DNA of 64,000 nt from CAYNWT01 sp964450955 (lineage in GTDB: Bacteria > Planctomycetota > Planctomycetia > Planctomycetales > Planctomycetaceae). Where the stretch lies: the NCBI GenBank assembly GCA_964450955.1, contig CAYVFI010000011.1:91870-155869 (forward strand), in the 5' to 3' direction. Positions 1 to 10,600 of the stretch are shown piece after piece; position 1 is the first letter of the stretch, and the number at the start of each line of letters is the position of its first letter. The translations under genes were made by a program, and so were the position numbers. The notes beneath the pieces were generated by a model that saw only the letters and a list, made by a program, of their open reading frames with translations, had not been told where the DNA came from and searched no databases.

Positions 1-1059
1 CGCGCCGGAGTAAGCAACCGGACGATTTTCGAACCCGCTGCCATTGCACGAATTGTCGCGGCGGCTGACGGTGTTGCTCGTTGCCTGAACCAGTTGTGCG
101 ACCAAAGCCTGTTTCTGGCTGCGGCAAACAAACAACGGACGGTCACTGCTGAAATCGTTGATCAGGCGTTGGAAACGCTGATTCAGCTGCCACTTAGCTG
201 GAATCAGTCGCTGAGTTCTGTGACCAGCCACAGCGTCACGTCGCAACCGGTTGCCCAACCCGCTGAATCTGCGATTGAGTTCGGTTCCAACCGAGAAACC
301 GGCAGCGTTGTTGAGTTTGGTTCACTGGACGACGGACCGGCATTCAATCCGGCAACGCCAACCGAGATCTTCGAGCAGCCGCTGGTTTCGACACCAGAAC
401 CCGTACCGGTTCCCGCGTCCGAATCCGCTGTCGAGTTTGGTCCTCTCGCGACTGACGAGATTATCGAGGCCGTGGATGACCCGACCGATGCGATCGCGAA
501 CGAGTACATTCTTGCTGAAGACGACCAGCCGATTCTGGCCGCGACCAGTCACGGGGATGAGCTGGACGAAACGTTCCGGCAGGGCCTTCCTGAAGCGCCG
601 GTTCCGTACACAGAAACACCGATCCTCGATCGCTACGGGGTCTCCGGTCACCAGCCGGATTCAGAAACCCAATTGTTTGAGCCCATTGACGACTTCGTCG
701 GTCTCAAGCCACGTTTTGACAAGCCGTTAGTTGGTCAGGATCTGCTGCCCGGAAGCCACAATAAGCCGACTGAAGTAAGTTCAGCCCGGAAATTCGCCGA
801 AGCCGCCGCCACGACGCGAAGGGAGCGAATTCAGGATCAGTGGACTGAGCAGGATCAAACGCCTGCGGTAGCCTTTGGCCCGGCTGGCGAACCGGACGCG
901 GCAGCCGAAGAAGAGCTGCTGCAAAGCTGTATTGAGACACGCCACGACATCGCCGTGATGCTGGATACGCTGGAATCGCAGGTCAGCGAAAGCCTGGCGG
1001 ACCGCTACGACGTCGTGATGCCACCCGATCAAAACGAGAACCCTGAATTTGGCAGCTAG
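1..1059 (+). CDS. AAA+ ATPase (ExeA/GspA-like), C-terminal part only
   Basis: The reading frame is open from base 1, so the gene begins upstream and the TTG at 94 is internal. The first ~60 codons, ending in the motif NQLCDQSLFLAA, match the C-terminal lid of ExeA/GspA-type AAA ATPases (family pattern: gene-rich lid, then N-Q-L-C-D/N-x-A/S-L). The Walker A and B motifs would lie outside the window. About 260 residues follow that are acidic, Pro/Glu-rich and low in complexity, with repeats of the type SA-V/I-EFG (for example SAIEFGS, SAVEFGP). This tail looks disordered and I do not recognise it. ExeA-type ATPases help assemble secretion or pilus machinery; planctomycetes carry many of them with unknown roles. 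Stop is TAG at 1057. Confidence 0.75.
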   Translation, partial: RAGVSNRTIFEPAAIARIVAAADGVARCLNQLCDQSLFLAAANKQRTVTAEIVDQALETLIQLPLSWNQSLSSVTSHSVTSQPVAQPAESAIEFGSNRETGSVVEFGSLDDGPAFNPATPTEIFEQPLVSTPEPVPVPASESAVEFGPLATDEIIEAVDDPTDAIANEYILAEDDQPILAATSHGDELDETFRQGLPEAPVPYTETPILDRYGVSGHQPDSETQLFEPIDDFVGLKPRFDKPLVGQDLLPGSHNKPTEVSSARKFAEAAATTRRERIQDQWTEQDQTPAVAFGPAGEPDAAAEEELLQSCIETRHDIAVMLDTLESQVSESLADRYDVVMPPDQNENPEFGS

Positions 1060-1259
1060 AACCAGCTTCTCTGCGCCAAGTCCAATACCCGGCCTTCAGA
1101 TGCAGGTCCGACGACGACCGCATTATCCCATCGGGTTCTCACGGCCAGCGACCTTCCAGGAACAGCGTTTGCTCCTTTAAAGCAGCACAAGCCGCCCCAA
1201 TCGCCCGGTTCCCTGCAGTCTACCGCGCTGACTCACACCCGCGACCGAAGACCAATCCC

Positions 1260-3254
1260 ATGACCGACCCGCTAACGAATTCCCGATCAGCAAAAGCAAC
1301 CGTGAGCAACCAGAGCCAGCGTGTTCTCGCTACAATACCGGCGAACGAACGACACCTGCGCATTGACACCTCAAATATGCCTGCACATTCGACATTTGAC
1401 GAAGCCGCCACAGCACACACGATGTATCGCTTCCTGGGCGCACACCTGACTGAACAAGGCGGTGTCAAAGGGGTGAAGTTTGCCGTGTGGGCTCCAAATG
1501 CCACCGCGGTGTCGGTGATCACCGATGGAAACGGGTGGTCGCCGGGCAACGATCGCCTTTCCGGCAGCGACAGCGGGCACTGGACCGGCTTTATCGAAAA
1601 CATGCGGCCAGGCAGCGTCTATAAGTACGCCATCGAAACCGCGGACGGAACCATTCTGCAGAAAGCAGACCCATGTGCGTTCCGTGCGGAGCACCGACCG
1701 GCCACCGGGTCGATTGTCCATGACCTGAGACAATACAAATGGAACGACGAAGCGTGGCTCAACAAGCGTCGTCAACTGGATCCGCTGCAAAGTCCGATGA
1801 GCACCTACGAACTCCACCTTGGTTCGTGGAAGCGGCCGACGGATGGCCGGGAATTCTTCAATTACCGCGAGTTGGCTCATCAGGTTGTCGAATACGTCAC
1901 CGGGCTTGGTTACACGCACCTGCAGTTGATGCCCATTACAGAGCACCCGTTCGATGGTTCATGGGGCTACCAAACCACCGGCTACTTCGCCCCGACCAGT
2001 CGCTTCGGTACGCCCGAAGACTTTATGTACTTTGTCGATCACTGCCACCAGAACAACCTGGCAGTGCTGATCGACTGGGTTCCCGCCCACTTCCCCAACG
2101 ACGCACATGGGCTGGCGGAGTTTGATGGAACACATCTGTTTGAACATGCCGATCCGCGCCAGGGCTATCATCCGGATTGGAATACCCTGATCTTCAACTT
2201 CGGCCGCAACGAAGTCGTCAGCTTCCTGCTATCCAGCGCGAGGTTTTGGGCGGACGTGTACCACATTGATGGGATTCGCGTCGATGCCGTCGCATCAATG
2301 CTGTACCTGGACTACTCACGCAAAGAAGGTGAGTGGCTGCCGAACAAGTTTGGAGGCCGCGAGAACCTGGAAGCCATTGAGTTTCTTAAGCAGTTAAACG
2401 TAATGATGCATGCCGATTTTCCAGGCACGGTGACCGTCGCTGAAGAATCGACTGCGTGGGGCGGAGTTTCCCGGCCGGTCTACACGGGCGGCCTTGGCTT
2501 CACGATGAAGTGGGACATGGGCTGGATGAACGACACACTGCGATACATGCAGCGCGACCCGATGCACCGAAGCTGGCACCAAAACGATCTTTCGTTTCGC
2601 ATGGTCTATGCCTGGGATGAAAACTTCGTCCTGCCTCTCTCGCACGACGAAGTGGTTCATGGAAAGCGTTCGTTGCTCTCGCAGATGCCGGGCGATCAAT
2701 GGCAGCAATTCGCAAACCTGCGGCTGTTGTATGCCAACCAGTTCGCAATGCCGGGCAAGAACCTGCTGTTCATGGGCGGAGAAATTGGCCAGTGGCTGGA
2801 ATGGAACCACGACGCGCAACTGGATTGGCCACTGCTGGAAATTGACAACCACAAAGGCATTCATCGCCTCATTGGTGACTTGAACCGGGTCTGCACGTCG
2901 GAACCCGCGATGTACACCGGCGACTTCGAACCAGCTGGCTTCCGTTGGATTCAGTGCGACGATTCAGAGAACAGTGTATTCGCCTGGATGCGACTCAGCA
3001 CCAAGGGCCAGAACTCCGTCGCGTGTATCGCCAACTTCACCCCGGTGCCTCGAGAAGACTACCGCATCGGCGTCCCCCAAGCCGGCACCTACACAGAAAT
3101 CCTGAATACCGATGCGGCCATCTACGGCGGCAGCAACATCGGCAACCTGGGCGCCGTCGAGAGTCAGGACGTCGCCGCCCACGGGTTCGCTCAAAGTCTA
3201 ACCATCCAACTACCCCCACTAGCGATGGTCATGCTGAAGCTGGAAACGTCGTAG
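1260..3254 (+). CDS. glgB: 1,4-alpha-glucan branching enzyme (GH13)
   Basis: This enzyme forms alpha-1,6 branches in glycogen by cutting and transferring alpha-1,4 chains in the cytoplasm. The 664-residue product has an N-terminal CBM48-like domain (about residues 50-150, FAVWAPNATAVSVI) and a GH13 barrel. The catalytic triad is visible: nucleophile D342 in GIRVDAV, acid/base glutamate at E395 in VAEEST, and D463 in LSHDEVVHGK. The GYQTTGYFAPTSRFGTPEDF stretch is typical of branching enzymes. Length is slightly below the E. coli enzyme (about 730 residues), mainly because the first N-terminal module is absent. ATG at 1260 is used; a later ATG at residue 41 is possible. It stands alone, facing a convergent nucleotide-sugar dehydrogenase; no other glg genes are nearby. 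Confidence 0.95.
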   Translation: MTDPLTNSRSAKATVSNQSQRVLATIPANERHLRIDTSNMPAHSTFDEAATAHTMYRFLGAHLTEQGGVKGVKFAVWAPNATAVSVITDGNGWSPGNDRLSGSDSGHWTGFIENMRPGSVYKYAIETADGTILQKADPCAFRAEHRPATGSIVHDLRQYKWNDEAWLNKRRQLDPLQSPMSTYELHLGSWKRPTDGREFFNYRELAHQVVEYVTGLGYTHLQLMPITEHPFDGSWGYQTTGYFAPTSRFGTPEDFMYFVDHCHQNNLAVLIDWVPAHFPNDAHGLAEFDGTHLFEHADPRQGYHPDWNTLIFNFGRNEVVSFLLSSARFWADVYHIDGIRVDAVASMLYLDYSRKEGEWLPNKFGGRENLEAIEFLKQLNVMMHADFPGTVTVAEESTAWGGVSRPVYTGGLGFTMKWDMGWMNDTLRYMQRDPMHRSWHQNDLSFRMVYAWDENFVLPLSHDEVVHGKRSLLSQMPGDQWQQFANLRLLYANQFAMPGKNLLFMGGEIGQWLEWNHDAQLDWPLLEIDNHKGIHRLIGDLNRVCTSEPAMYTGDFEPAGFRWIQCDDSENSVFAWMRLSTKGQNSVACIANFTPVPREDYRIGVPQAGTYTEILNTDAAIYGGSNIGNLGAVESQDVAAHGFAQSLTIQLPPLAMVMLKLETS

Positions 3255-3303
3255 AGCAGAGATCAGGTACGAGGCGGTAGAGTAAACCCAACCAAGCATG
3301 TCA

Positions 3304-3350
3304 CCTCTCCCGCTCGCGGGAGAGGTCGCGGTCTCAGCCGCGGGAGAGGG
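3304..3350. terminator. Palindrome between convergent genes
   Basis: A perfect 10-bp inverted repeat (3304-3313 with 3316-3325, CCTCTCCCGC/GCGGGAGAGG) lies between the convergent glgB and nucleotide-sugar dehydrogenase genes. The right arm is nearly repeated at 3339-3348, so the left arm has two possible partners. There is no T-tract, so this may be a bidirectional transcript-end hairpin or a dispersed GC-rich repeat rather than a classic intrinsic terminator. Confidence 0.4.
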
Positions 3351-3416
3351 CATCGCAGACTACGTTTCGCCGATCTCTTACAGCCTAAAGCCCCACACTC
3401 ACAGGCTCCCGTAACC

Positions 3417-4736
3417 TTACGCCTTGCGAATCTTCTCGCGACCGTCCGCAACACCAACGGTCGCGTTCCGAGTATCCAGAACCATCTGGGCGTGCTTAAC
3501 AATGAATCCGTAATCGTACGCGGTATGGTCGGTCGCGATCAGCATGCAGTCCTGGCTCACCACAAACTCCGGTGTGAGTTCACTGCTATTCATCGCGGGG
3601 ACATCGTAGTGCCGCATCTTCGGCAACGACGGAATATGCGGATCGTTGTAACTCACGACCGCGCCGCGTTCGAGCAATAGTTCCATTAGCTCAAACGAAG
3701 GACTCTCGCGCGGATCATCAACGTCTTTCTTGTACGCCATGCCCAGCAAACAAATCTTGCTGCCTTTGATCGGCTTTGCCGCATCGTTAAGAAACTCAGC
3801 CAGCCGACTAATCACGTACCGCGGCATCTGCGAATTCACTTCGCCGGCGAGTTCAATAAACCGCGTGTTCAAGCCCTGCAGCCGAGCCAACCAACTTAGG
3901 TAAAACGGATCAATCGGAATGCAGTGACCACCCAAACCCGGGCCAGGGTAAAACGCCTGGAACCCAAACGGTTTTGTCTTCGCGGCATCCACCACTTCCC
4001 AGATATCGATACCCATGCGGTCAAACAGAATCTTCAGTTCATTCACCAAAGCAATGTTCACCGCGCGGTAGGTGTTCTCCAGAATCTTGGCCGCCTCAGC
4101 GATCTCAGGACTTGAAACAGGAACCACCTGGACAATCGCGTGCTTGTACAACGCACACGCAAGTTCCATGCTTTTCTCACCGACGCCGCCCACGACCTTG
4201 GGAATTCCGGCCGCTGAATAATCCGGATTGCCCGGATCTTCGCGTTCCGGGCTGTAAGCGACATAGAAATCCTCGCCACACTTCATGCCGCCAGCCTCAA
4301 GAATCGGCAGCAACACATCGCGCGTTGTCGTGGGGTACGTGGTGCTTTCAAGAATCACCAGTTGCTCAGGCCGCAGTGTTTTGGCAATCGCTTCGCCGGT
4401 GAGTTCAACGTAGGTCAGATCCGGATCGCGGCTTTTGTTAAGTGGGGTCGGAACGCAAATCAGCAGAACGTCTGATTCGCCAAGTCGGCCCATGTCAGAG
4501 ATTGGTTCCAGCTGCTTGCTTTCAATCCAGCCAGCTACTTTCTCCGATTCAATGTGCTTGATGTAGCTCTTGCCAGCCTTCAGCGCGTCCACTTTGGTTT
4601 GATCGACGTCGAACCCCTGGCAGCGGAACCCAGCCCGGGTGAAGGCGTCAATTAGCGGCAGGCCGACATACCCCAGGCCAATAATCCCCACTAGCGCAGA
4701 CTTGTCAGCAATCGCTGCCGATAGATCGGTTGTCAT
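3417..4736 (-). CDS. Nucleotide-sugar dehydrogenase (UDP-GlcNAc/ManNAc/Glc 6-dehydrogenase family)
   Basis: NAD-dependent cytoplasmic enzyme that oxidises C6 of a UDP- or GDP-sugar to the uronate for polysaccharide or O-antigen synthesis. The N-terminal Rossmann motif is GIIGLGYVGLP. The substrate-binding/catalytic segment GPGLGGHCIPIDP contains the thiohydrolytic cysteine, and LLGMAYKKDVDDPRESP opens the C-terminal domain. These are typical of the WbpA/WecC branch, but the exact substrate cannot be read from the sequence. The frame is open to 4799, yet the ATG at 4736 (MTTDLSAAIADKS) is preferred: it has GAGAG about 8 bases upstream and starts just before the Rossmann fold. The product is 439 residues. 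It is transcribed convergently with glgB; no other sugar-nucleotide genes adjoin it. Confidence 0.9.
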   Translation of the reverse strand: MTTDLSAAIADKSALVGIIGLGYVGLPLIDAFTRAGFRCQGFDVDQTKVDALKAGKSYIKHIESEKVAGWIESKQLEPISDMGRLGESDVLLICVPTPLNKSRDPDLTYVELTGEAIAKTLRPEQLVILESTTYPTTTRDVLLPILEAGGMKCGEDFYVAYSPEREDPGNPDYSAAGIPKVVGGVGEKSMELACALYKHAIVQVVPVSSPEIAEAAKILENTYRAVNIALVNELKILFDRMGIDIWEVVDAAKTKPFGFQAFYPGPGLGGHCIPIDPFYLSWLARLQGLNTRFIELAGEVNSQMPRYVISRLAEFLNDAAKPIKGSKICLLGMAYKKDVDDPRESPSFELMELLLERGAVVSYNDPHIPSLPKMRHYDVPAMNSSELTPEFVVSQDCMLIATDHTAYDYGFIVKHAQMVLDTRNATVGVADGREKIRKA

Positions 4737-5261
4737 CTTTGAACTCTCAAAACTTAGGACGCGAAGGAACAGTCGCCAAGGCTCGCAATCTGGTGCCAAC
4801 TCTAGTGGACGACTTAACCCTGGTACACGCGAAAAGATGCGAATCTACCGCGTGGCCGATGTATAGGACGCCCGATACCAGAACATTCGTCAACACGGCG
4901 ACTCACAGATGAGTTTCACTTGGGCAGCCGCAGGCTGAGACCAAAAATCCATCTGCAAGGCGATCAAATTAGTAGCCGCAGACAGACACTTGTCGCCGCA
5001 TTTTCACTAAACACTGCGAAGACGACGCGCACCGGGGTCAGAAAGATGTCAGCCGGAGCCGACGCGCCCTCAGGAGTTCAAAGAGGCACCCTGGGCTACC
5101 GGCTGACAGTCAACGGTAGGTCCGCAAATGGGTCGGCTACAAAGTGCCAACGATTTGCAAGACAAATGCGAAAAGTGCGTCTCGCGCCGTAACGAATGAT
5201 TTAGCATGTTTCCGAATGACAACATCCGGAACCATAAACGACCCCAGCGAATGCAGAATTC
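4737..5261. other. Intergenic region, divergent promoters expected
   Basis: These 525 bases separate two divergent genes (nucleotide-sugar dehydrogenase on the left, sialidase on the right), so both promoters should lie here. Short frames in it resemble no protein family and have poor codon context. I see no repeat, RNA or clear promoter consensus. Confidence 0.5.
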
Positions 5262-7442
5262 ATGATCACACAGATGCGGACTGCAATTCTTACCATCGTT
5301 CACCTGCGCATCGCTGTGGCGTGCCTGCTGGTCACCAGTGTGTTAACCAGGCACCCTGCCCCTGCCGACCCTCCACGCCAGAACGTCGTACCACGCGGAA
5401 GTGTGACAATCAGTTTCGAACGCGCTAAGCCTGGTGATTTCACAACGTTGAACTGCGAGCCTGGAAAGTGGACCACCGTGACCGGCCGCGTTCTTATCGA
5501 TAACAAACATGCTTCAGCTGGCAAGCAGTGCCTTCAACTGGCGGGCGGGCCAATCTCCGTCGTTGAACTGGAACTCACGGACGCCATCGCCGTGAACAGC
5601 AATCTGACATTCCGGGCCGAACGCTGGACGAAGCGTGGCCCATTCTCGTTTCGTGTCGAGAAAACCTCGGGGAACCAATGGGAAGAAATCTACAACGGCG
5701 ATCAGCAAATCAAAGTCGGTCGCTCATTCCTTTCCACCGTCAATATTCCGCTTAACGACAAACCAATCAAGCGACTGCGGTTCTCGGTCACCAGCCCCGC
5801 TAGCACCGGCGTTCTATTAGACGACCTTCGCATCGCGCCACCGCGGCGGCAGAAAATTACCGGGGTTGAGGTCATTCCGTTCGCGTTGCCGGCGCTTATC
5901 GGAAAGCCGCACTGCGCTATTGCGAAACTGAAGATTGAAACCACCGGGCGGCTTAATCCAATCGCTCTTCGCGAGATTCAAATGAGTCTTAACGGGACGA
6001 CAGACCGAACCGATGTGGCGACCGTCCACGCGTTCTACGGATCAGAAACGTTCTCGGTAAAGACACCATTTGGTGATGCACAGCAAGCACAACCCACAAC
6101 CACGCTGCGTGGAACTCAAGCGCTGCAGGAGGGTACCAACTATGTTTGGCTCGCGTGTTCGCTGGCCGAGACCGCGAATATCGACCACCGCGTTGGTGCA
6201 ACCATCGGCCGCGTCGTGTTTTCTGATGGCCAAACATTCGAACCGAAGCAAGTCGCGTCGGTTCAACAAATGGGTATTGCGGTTCGCAAAGCCGGCGACG
6301 ATGGCGTTCACACTTATCGAATACCGGGGCTGGCGACAACGAAAGCCGGATCGTTGATCGCGGTCTACGATGTCCGTCATCGCAGCGGTGGCGATCTTCC
6401 AGGCGATATCGACGTTGGCATGTCCCGGTCGATTGATGGCGGCCGAACCTGGCAACCGATGCGAACCATCATGGATATGGGCGATGATCCGAACTTCCGT
6501 TTTGATGGCGTCGGCGACCCAACGGTTCTGGTCGACAAGACCACAGGAACAATTTGGTGCGCGGCGACGTGGAGCCATGGCAATCGTTCGTGGGTTGGTT
6601 CCGGGCCCGGGCTGACGCCGGATGAAACAGGTCAGTTCATGCTGGCCAGAAGCGACGACGATGGAATCACGTGGTCCAAACCCATCAACATTACGAGGCA
6701 GATCAAAAAGCCCGAATGGAGCTTCCTGCTACAGGGGCCGGGCAAGGGTATCACCATGAACGACGGAACCATCGTGTTTCCCGTTCAATATCAGGACCCG
6801 CCAAATGCGACCGACAAGGTCGCGAACCGGCTACCTCATTCTGCGTTCATCTTTAGTCGCGATCACGGCCAGACATGGTCCATCAGCACAGGCGCGTACG
6901 CAGACACCACGGAATCACAAGTGGTTGAACTGACAGACGGCCGCATCATGATCAACTGCCGATATAACCGCGAAAGCAAACGCGTGGTCATGACGACAGA
7001 CGACATGGGCCAGACCTGGAACGAACACCCAACAAACCGAACATCGCTTATTGAACCGCGCGCTTGCATGGGCAGCATTATCAATGTCGGTCGTGAACTA
7101 AGGCAGCTGGGAGTGACTGGAACCGACACGAAGCGCGATGACTTGCTTTTGTTTTCGAATCCCAATTCGACCAACGGCCGAAACCACATCACAATCAAAG
7201 CCTCACTGGACGGCGGATTAACCTGGCTCACCAAACACCAGCTGCTTCTGGACGAACAAACCGGCCGCGGCTATTCGTGCATGACGATGATCGATGCGGA
7301 AACCGTCGGCATCATGTACGAAGGTAGCCAGGCTGACTTGACGTTCCAGCGAATCAAACTGGCCGACATCCTGAAGCCTCCTAAGAACCAGAAAACGGCG
7401 AGTCCGTTCACAACCGCGGACAGATTCGATTCCCGGGAGTAG
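5262..7442 (+). CDS. Secreted exo-alpha-sialidase (GH33-like, BNR repeats)
   Basis: Predicted to release terminal sialic acid or a related nonulosonic acid from glycans outside the cytoplasm. The 726-residue product has an N-terminal hydrophobic segment (about residues 5-25, signal peptide), a beta-rich region to about residue 340, then a six-bladed propeller. The propeller opens with YRIPGLATT, which contains the RIP motif arginine. Five Asp boxes (S/T-x-D-x-G-x-T-W) are visible: SIDGGRTW, SDDDGITW, SRDHGQTW, TDDMGQTW and SLDGGLTW. The N-terminal part resembles the accessory domain of other planctomycete sialidases. The start may be the ATG at 5262 or the one at 5274. A sialate O-acetylesterase-like gene occurs 38 kb away; no nan catabolic operon is nearby. 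Confidence 0.88.
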   Translation: MITQMRTAILTIVHLRIAVACLLVTSVLTRHPAPADPPRQNVVPRGSVTISFERAKPGDFTTLNCEPGKWTTVTGRVLIDNKHASAGKQCLQLAGGPISVVELELTDAIAVNSNLTFRAERWTKRGPFSFRVEKTSGNQWEEIYNGDQQIKVGRSFLSTVNIPLNDKPIKRLRFSVTSPASTGVLLDDLRIAPPRRQKITGVEVIPFALPALIGKPHCAIAKLKIETTGRLNPIALREIQMSLNGTTDRTDVATVHAFYGSETFSVKTPFGDAQQAQPTTTLRGTQALQEGTNYVWLACSLAETANIDHRVGATIGRVVFSDGQTFEPKQVASVQQMGIAVRKAGDDGVHTYRIPGLATTKAGSLIAVYDVRHRSGGDLPGDIDVGMSRSIDGGRTWQPMRTIMDMGDDPNFRFDGVGDPTVLVDKTTGTIWCAATWSHGNRSWVGSGPGLTPDETGQFMLARSDDDGITWSKPINITRQIKKPEWSFLLQGPGKGITMNDGTIVFPVQYQDPPNATDKVANRLPHSAFIFSRDHGQTWSISTGAYADTTESQVVELTDGRIMINCRYNRESKRVVMTTDDMGQTWNEHPTNRTSLIEPRACMGSIINVGRELRQLGVTGTDTKRDDLLLFSNPNSTNGRNHITIKASLDGGLTWLTKHQLLLDEQTGRGYSCMTMIDAETVGIMYEGSQADLTFQRIKLADILKPPKNQKTASPFTTADRFDSRE

Positions 7443-7454
7443 TCGCGTTTGGAT

Positions 7455-7523
7455 GTAGTGGACGAGGCTACGAGTCCCAAAAGCGTGGTGCCAACGGATG
7501 GGACTCGTGGCCTCGTCCACTAC
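7455..7523. repeat. 24-bp imperfect inverted repeat (REP-like element)
   Basis: The arm at 7455-7478 (GTAGTGGACGAGGCTACGAG plus TCCC) is the reverse complement of 7500-7523 with a single mismatch; a 21-base loop separates them. It sits between the convergent sialidase and the giant di-heme protein gene. Either arm can be translated as MGLVASSTT, which makes spurious start codons on both strands. I recall similar sequences as dispersed repeats in planctomycete genomes, but only one copy is present here. It could also end transcription from both sides. Confidence 0.7.
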
Positions 7524-7684
7524 TGCTTGGGTGACATCTATCGGTAGCCCCACCAGTAGGTGCCCCCAGGCCAAGCACCTTGCCGCGTGCGTTCGCCGGA
7601 AGGCAAAAAGAAAGCGGCTGCGGGTGCCAAAGGCAAACACCGCAGCCGCAATTCGGTTCCGCGAGAAGCTAAGTCGGCCTAAGC

Positions 7685-10600
7685 CTACTTAATTTTCGCT
7701 TGCTTCTTGAGCCTTCGGAGCGTCTTGGGTCCGCCACGATTAATGTCGATGACGAACCGTACCACGTCCAGGAAACCCTGGCGACTTCCGCAAAGTCCGG
7801 CCAGGTCGGCGGGCATCGTTGACACTTCCAGCCTGGACATGTCGTCGACTTCGTCCATCGGAATCTCACGGACCTTACCTTTGTCGGTCGCGATGCTAAG
7901 ACTGACGAAATCGTCGGTTTGTTTGACCAGGAATCCGGACAGCGTCTTGCCTTCGTCGGTCACCACGTTCACGGACTGGAACCCTTCGAGGATTGACTTT
8001 GAAGGGTGCAAGATGGATTCAATGACAAACTCCGGCGTCACTTCCTTCCGAGCCGTGGTCAGCTTTGGACCGATTTGATATTCGTCCTTCGCATCGTGAC
8101 ATGTCGAACACGCGGTCTTCTTGCCGTAGAACAATTTCGCTCCACGCACCGCATCGCCATCTTTCATCGCGGCCGCTGCCAGATCGGCAATTGGTTCCGC
8201 CGCAAGAGCCGCGACCAGCTTCGCATCAACCTGGCTGGCAATCAGCGGTGGCCGACTGCCTTCAGAGAATGGATGCATTTCGGTGAGTTCTTCCGGGGTA
8301 TAGAACTTCTTTCGATCCCGGGTCTCTTCCCGAACCTTCCTGACATCTTCCGGGTAAATGCGTGATGCATCGTTGCCCCAGCTGTTACGCACGTAGGTCA
8401 ACGCGCCAGCAACTTCTGCGTCAGAGAAGAAGTTTCCGACGGCCGTCATTGGCGGCACACCGCCGGCCGGTTCGAAAATTTCGCCTCGAACACGCACCTT
8501 GCCCCACAGCCCGTGCAGCGTCAGTTTGATGAGCCGATCCTTGTCACCGGTCACCCATTCGCTGCCAACCAAAGGCGGATAAATTCGAGTAATCCCTTCG
8601 CCGTGGTCGCGGTGGCAGGTGTAGCATGAGCCTTCTTCGTAGAAGACCCGCTCACCCAGGGCGTATGCGGTCTTGAAGTCCTTGTTCTTGAACTTGTCGG
8701 ACTTGGTTTTGTAGTTTTTGGGCTTTGCCGCTCCGGGCAGCTTGCTGCTAAGCAACTTCGCGTAATCAATCGAAAGACTATCCGGCGCGAACTTCTTTGC
8801 TGAGCTTAGCGTTTCGACTTCCGGCTTCAGCGTTAGCATCGAACTGTTTAAGGCGTTCCGAATCCACTTGTCCGTCTTTTGTGTCGCGACGGTTACCAGG
8901 ATTTCAGCAGCCGATTCGCCGCCCATCCACGATGCCGCCGAAAGTGCTTCCAGACGAACGCGAGGGTGCGGGTCGACAGCCGCGGTTTTCAGGTACGATT
9001 CAGGGGTGTCCAAAATATGAAGACAGTGCCGGACGACTCGAACAGCCGCCGATCGAACACGATGGTCCTTCGCAGCCATGCAGCGTTTTAGCAGATCGAC
9101 GGAGGGAGCCTGCTGGCCCCAGGTTGCCCATAACGCTTCGAGAACAAGGCGTTCGTCTTTTGCGTTCGCATCGGCAAACGCATGAGCTTTCGCCAGCACT
9201 TCGGCTTTGTCCCGACCTCGCAGCTCACGATGCGAACGCTTGCGTGCGTTCATTTCCGGCAGCTTCATGTTCTCAAACAACACGTCCAGGCTGGCGCCGG
9301 CAATCGCAGGAGCCTTAACCAGATCGCGTGACGGATACGTGATCCGATAAATGCGGCCGTATTCAGAATTCCGCAGCGGATCACGGGCGCTGTGCTGCAT
9401 GTGGCCGATGAGCGTATTGTGCCAATCGACAAAAAACAGACTGCCGTCGGGAGCGATTTCCAAATCGCACGGTCGGAAGTTTCCGTCGCTCGATTGGATC
9501 ATGTCCTGACGGAACTTGCCTTTAATCTCAACACCGTCTTCCACCGTCTTGAACTGCTTGATTCCCAGGAACCCAATGGAGTTGGTGTAGATGTAGTCTC
9601 CCTGAACTTCGTCCGGGAAGTGTCGCGAATGGATGAACTCAGACCCCGAAGTCGGTCGGGCGTGGTGTTCGTAGTTAAACTTGCTGACCTTCGGCACTTC
9701 GCCACCGTGTGGCATCTTCATCGAATAGCCCAGCATCCAGTAGTGGTTCCCGCCAGAGGCATCGTTCACAAAGGTCTGGCCGTATTCGTCGTGGGTAACA
9801 CCCCACGGGTTCGACACGTCGGTCTGCATGACGCGTTCGACCTTCCACGAAGCCGGGTCGAATCGCCAGGTGCCGCCGTCAGTCATGCGCTGCGGACCCC
9901 AGGGCGTTTCAACCTGCGAGTGCAGGAACCGGCCTTCACACATGTAGATACCGTTGCCGTGATCAACATCAAACGCAGAAATCGCGTGGTGAGTGTCATG
10001 CGGATCGAACCCGTCTACCAGATACTCAGTCTTATCCGCCTGGTCGTCGCCGTCGGTGTCTTTCAATAGCAGCAGGAACGGTTCCTGTGACAGGTAAACG
10101 CCCTCTGGAGCCAACTCAAAACCGATCGGCATGTGCAGGCCCTGCGCGAAGACTGTTTCTTTGTCGGCGCGACCATCGCCATCGGTGTCTTCGTAAATCA
10201 GCAGCATGTCGTTGGGCTTGGCGTCGCCCGGTTTGTAGTGCGGATAGCTGGGCAAAGTCGAAACCCACAGCCGTCCCTTATTGTCGAATCGCATCTGACA
10301 TGGGTTGCCGAGGTTCGGAAACTGCTGCTCGGAAGCAAACAGCGAAACTTCGTACCCTTCAGGCAACGTGAACTTCTCTTTGACCGCCTTCTCGGTCTTC
10401 AGGAAGTTGGTCGTTCCGTTCTTCCGGCTTACCTGGTAGTTGGTCGTGACGGGTGACAGAGGTCGCGTGACGGAGTCGTCAACTTTCAGCGTGTTTGATT
10501 TGCCTTGAGCGATGGCCCAGATGTTTCGGTCTCGGAGAACCGTCATCTGCCGAATTTTTTCGATCTCTTCCGGGTAGTTGAAGTTCCCATACGGAGCCCA

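Noticed and set aside
4920..5303. Frames in the gap before the sialidase gene
   Set aside because: Short, unrelated to any family, and located in a region that must hold divergent promoters.
7271..7692. Two frames starting with MGLVASSTT on opposite strands
   Set aside because: Both starts come from the palindromic repeat; one frame then lies antisense within the sialidase gene and the other runs through the intergenic repeat region.
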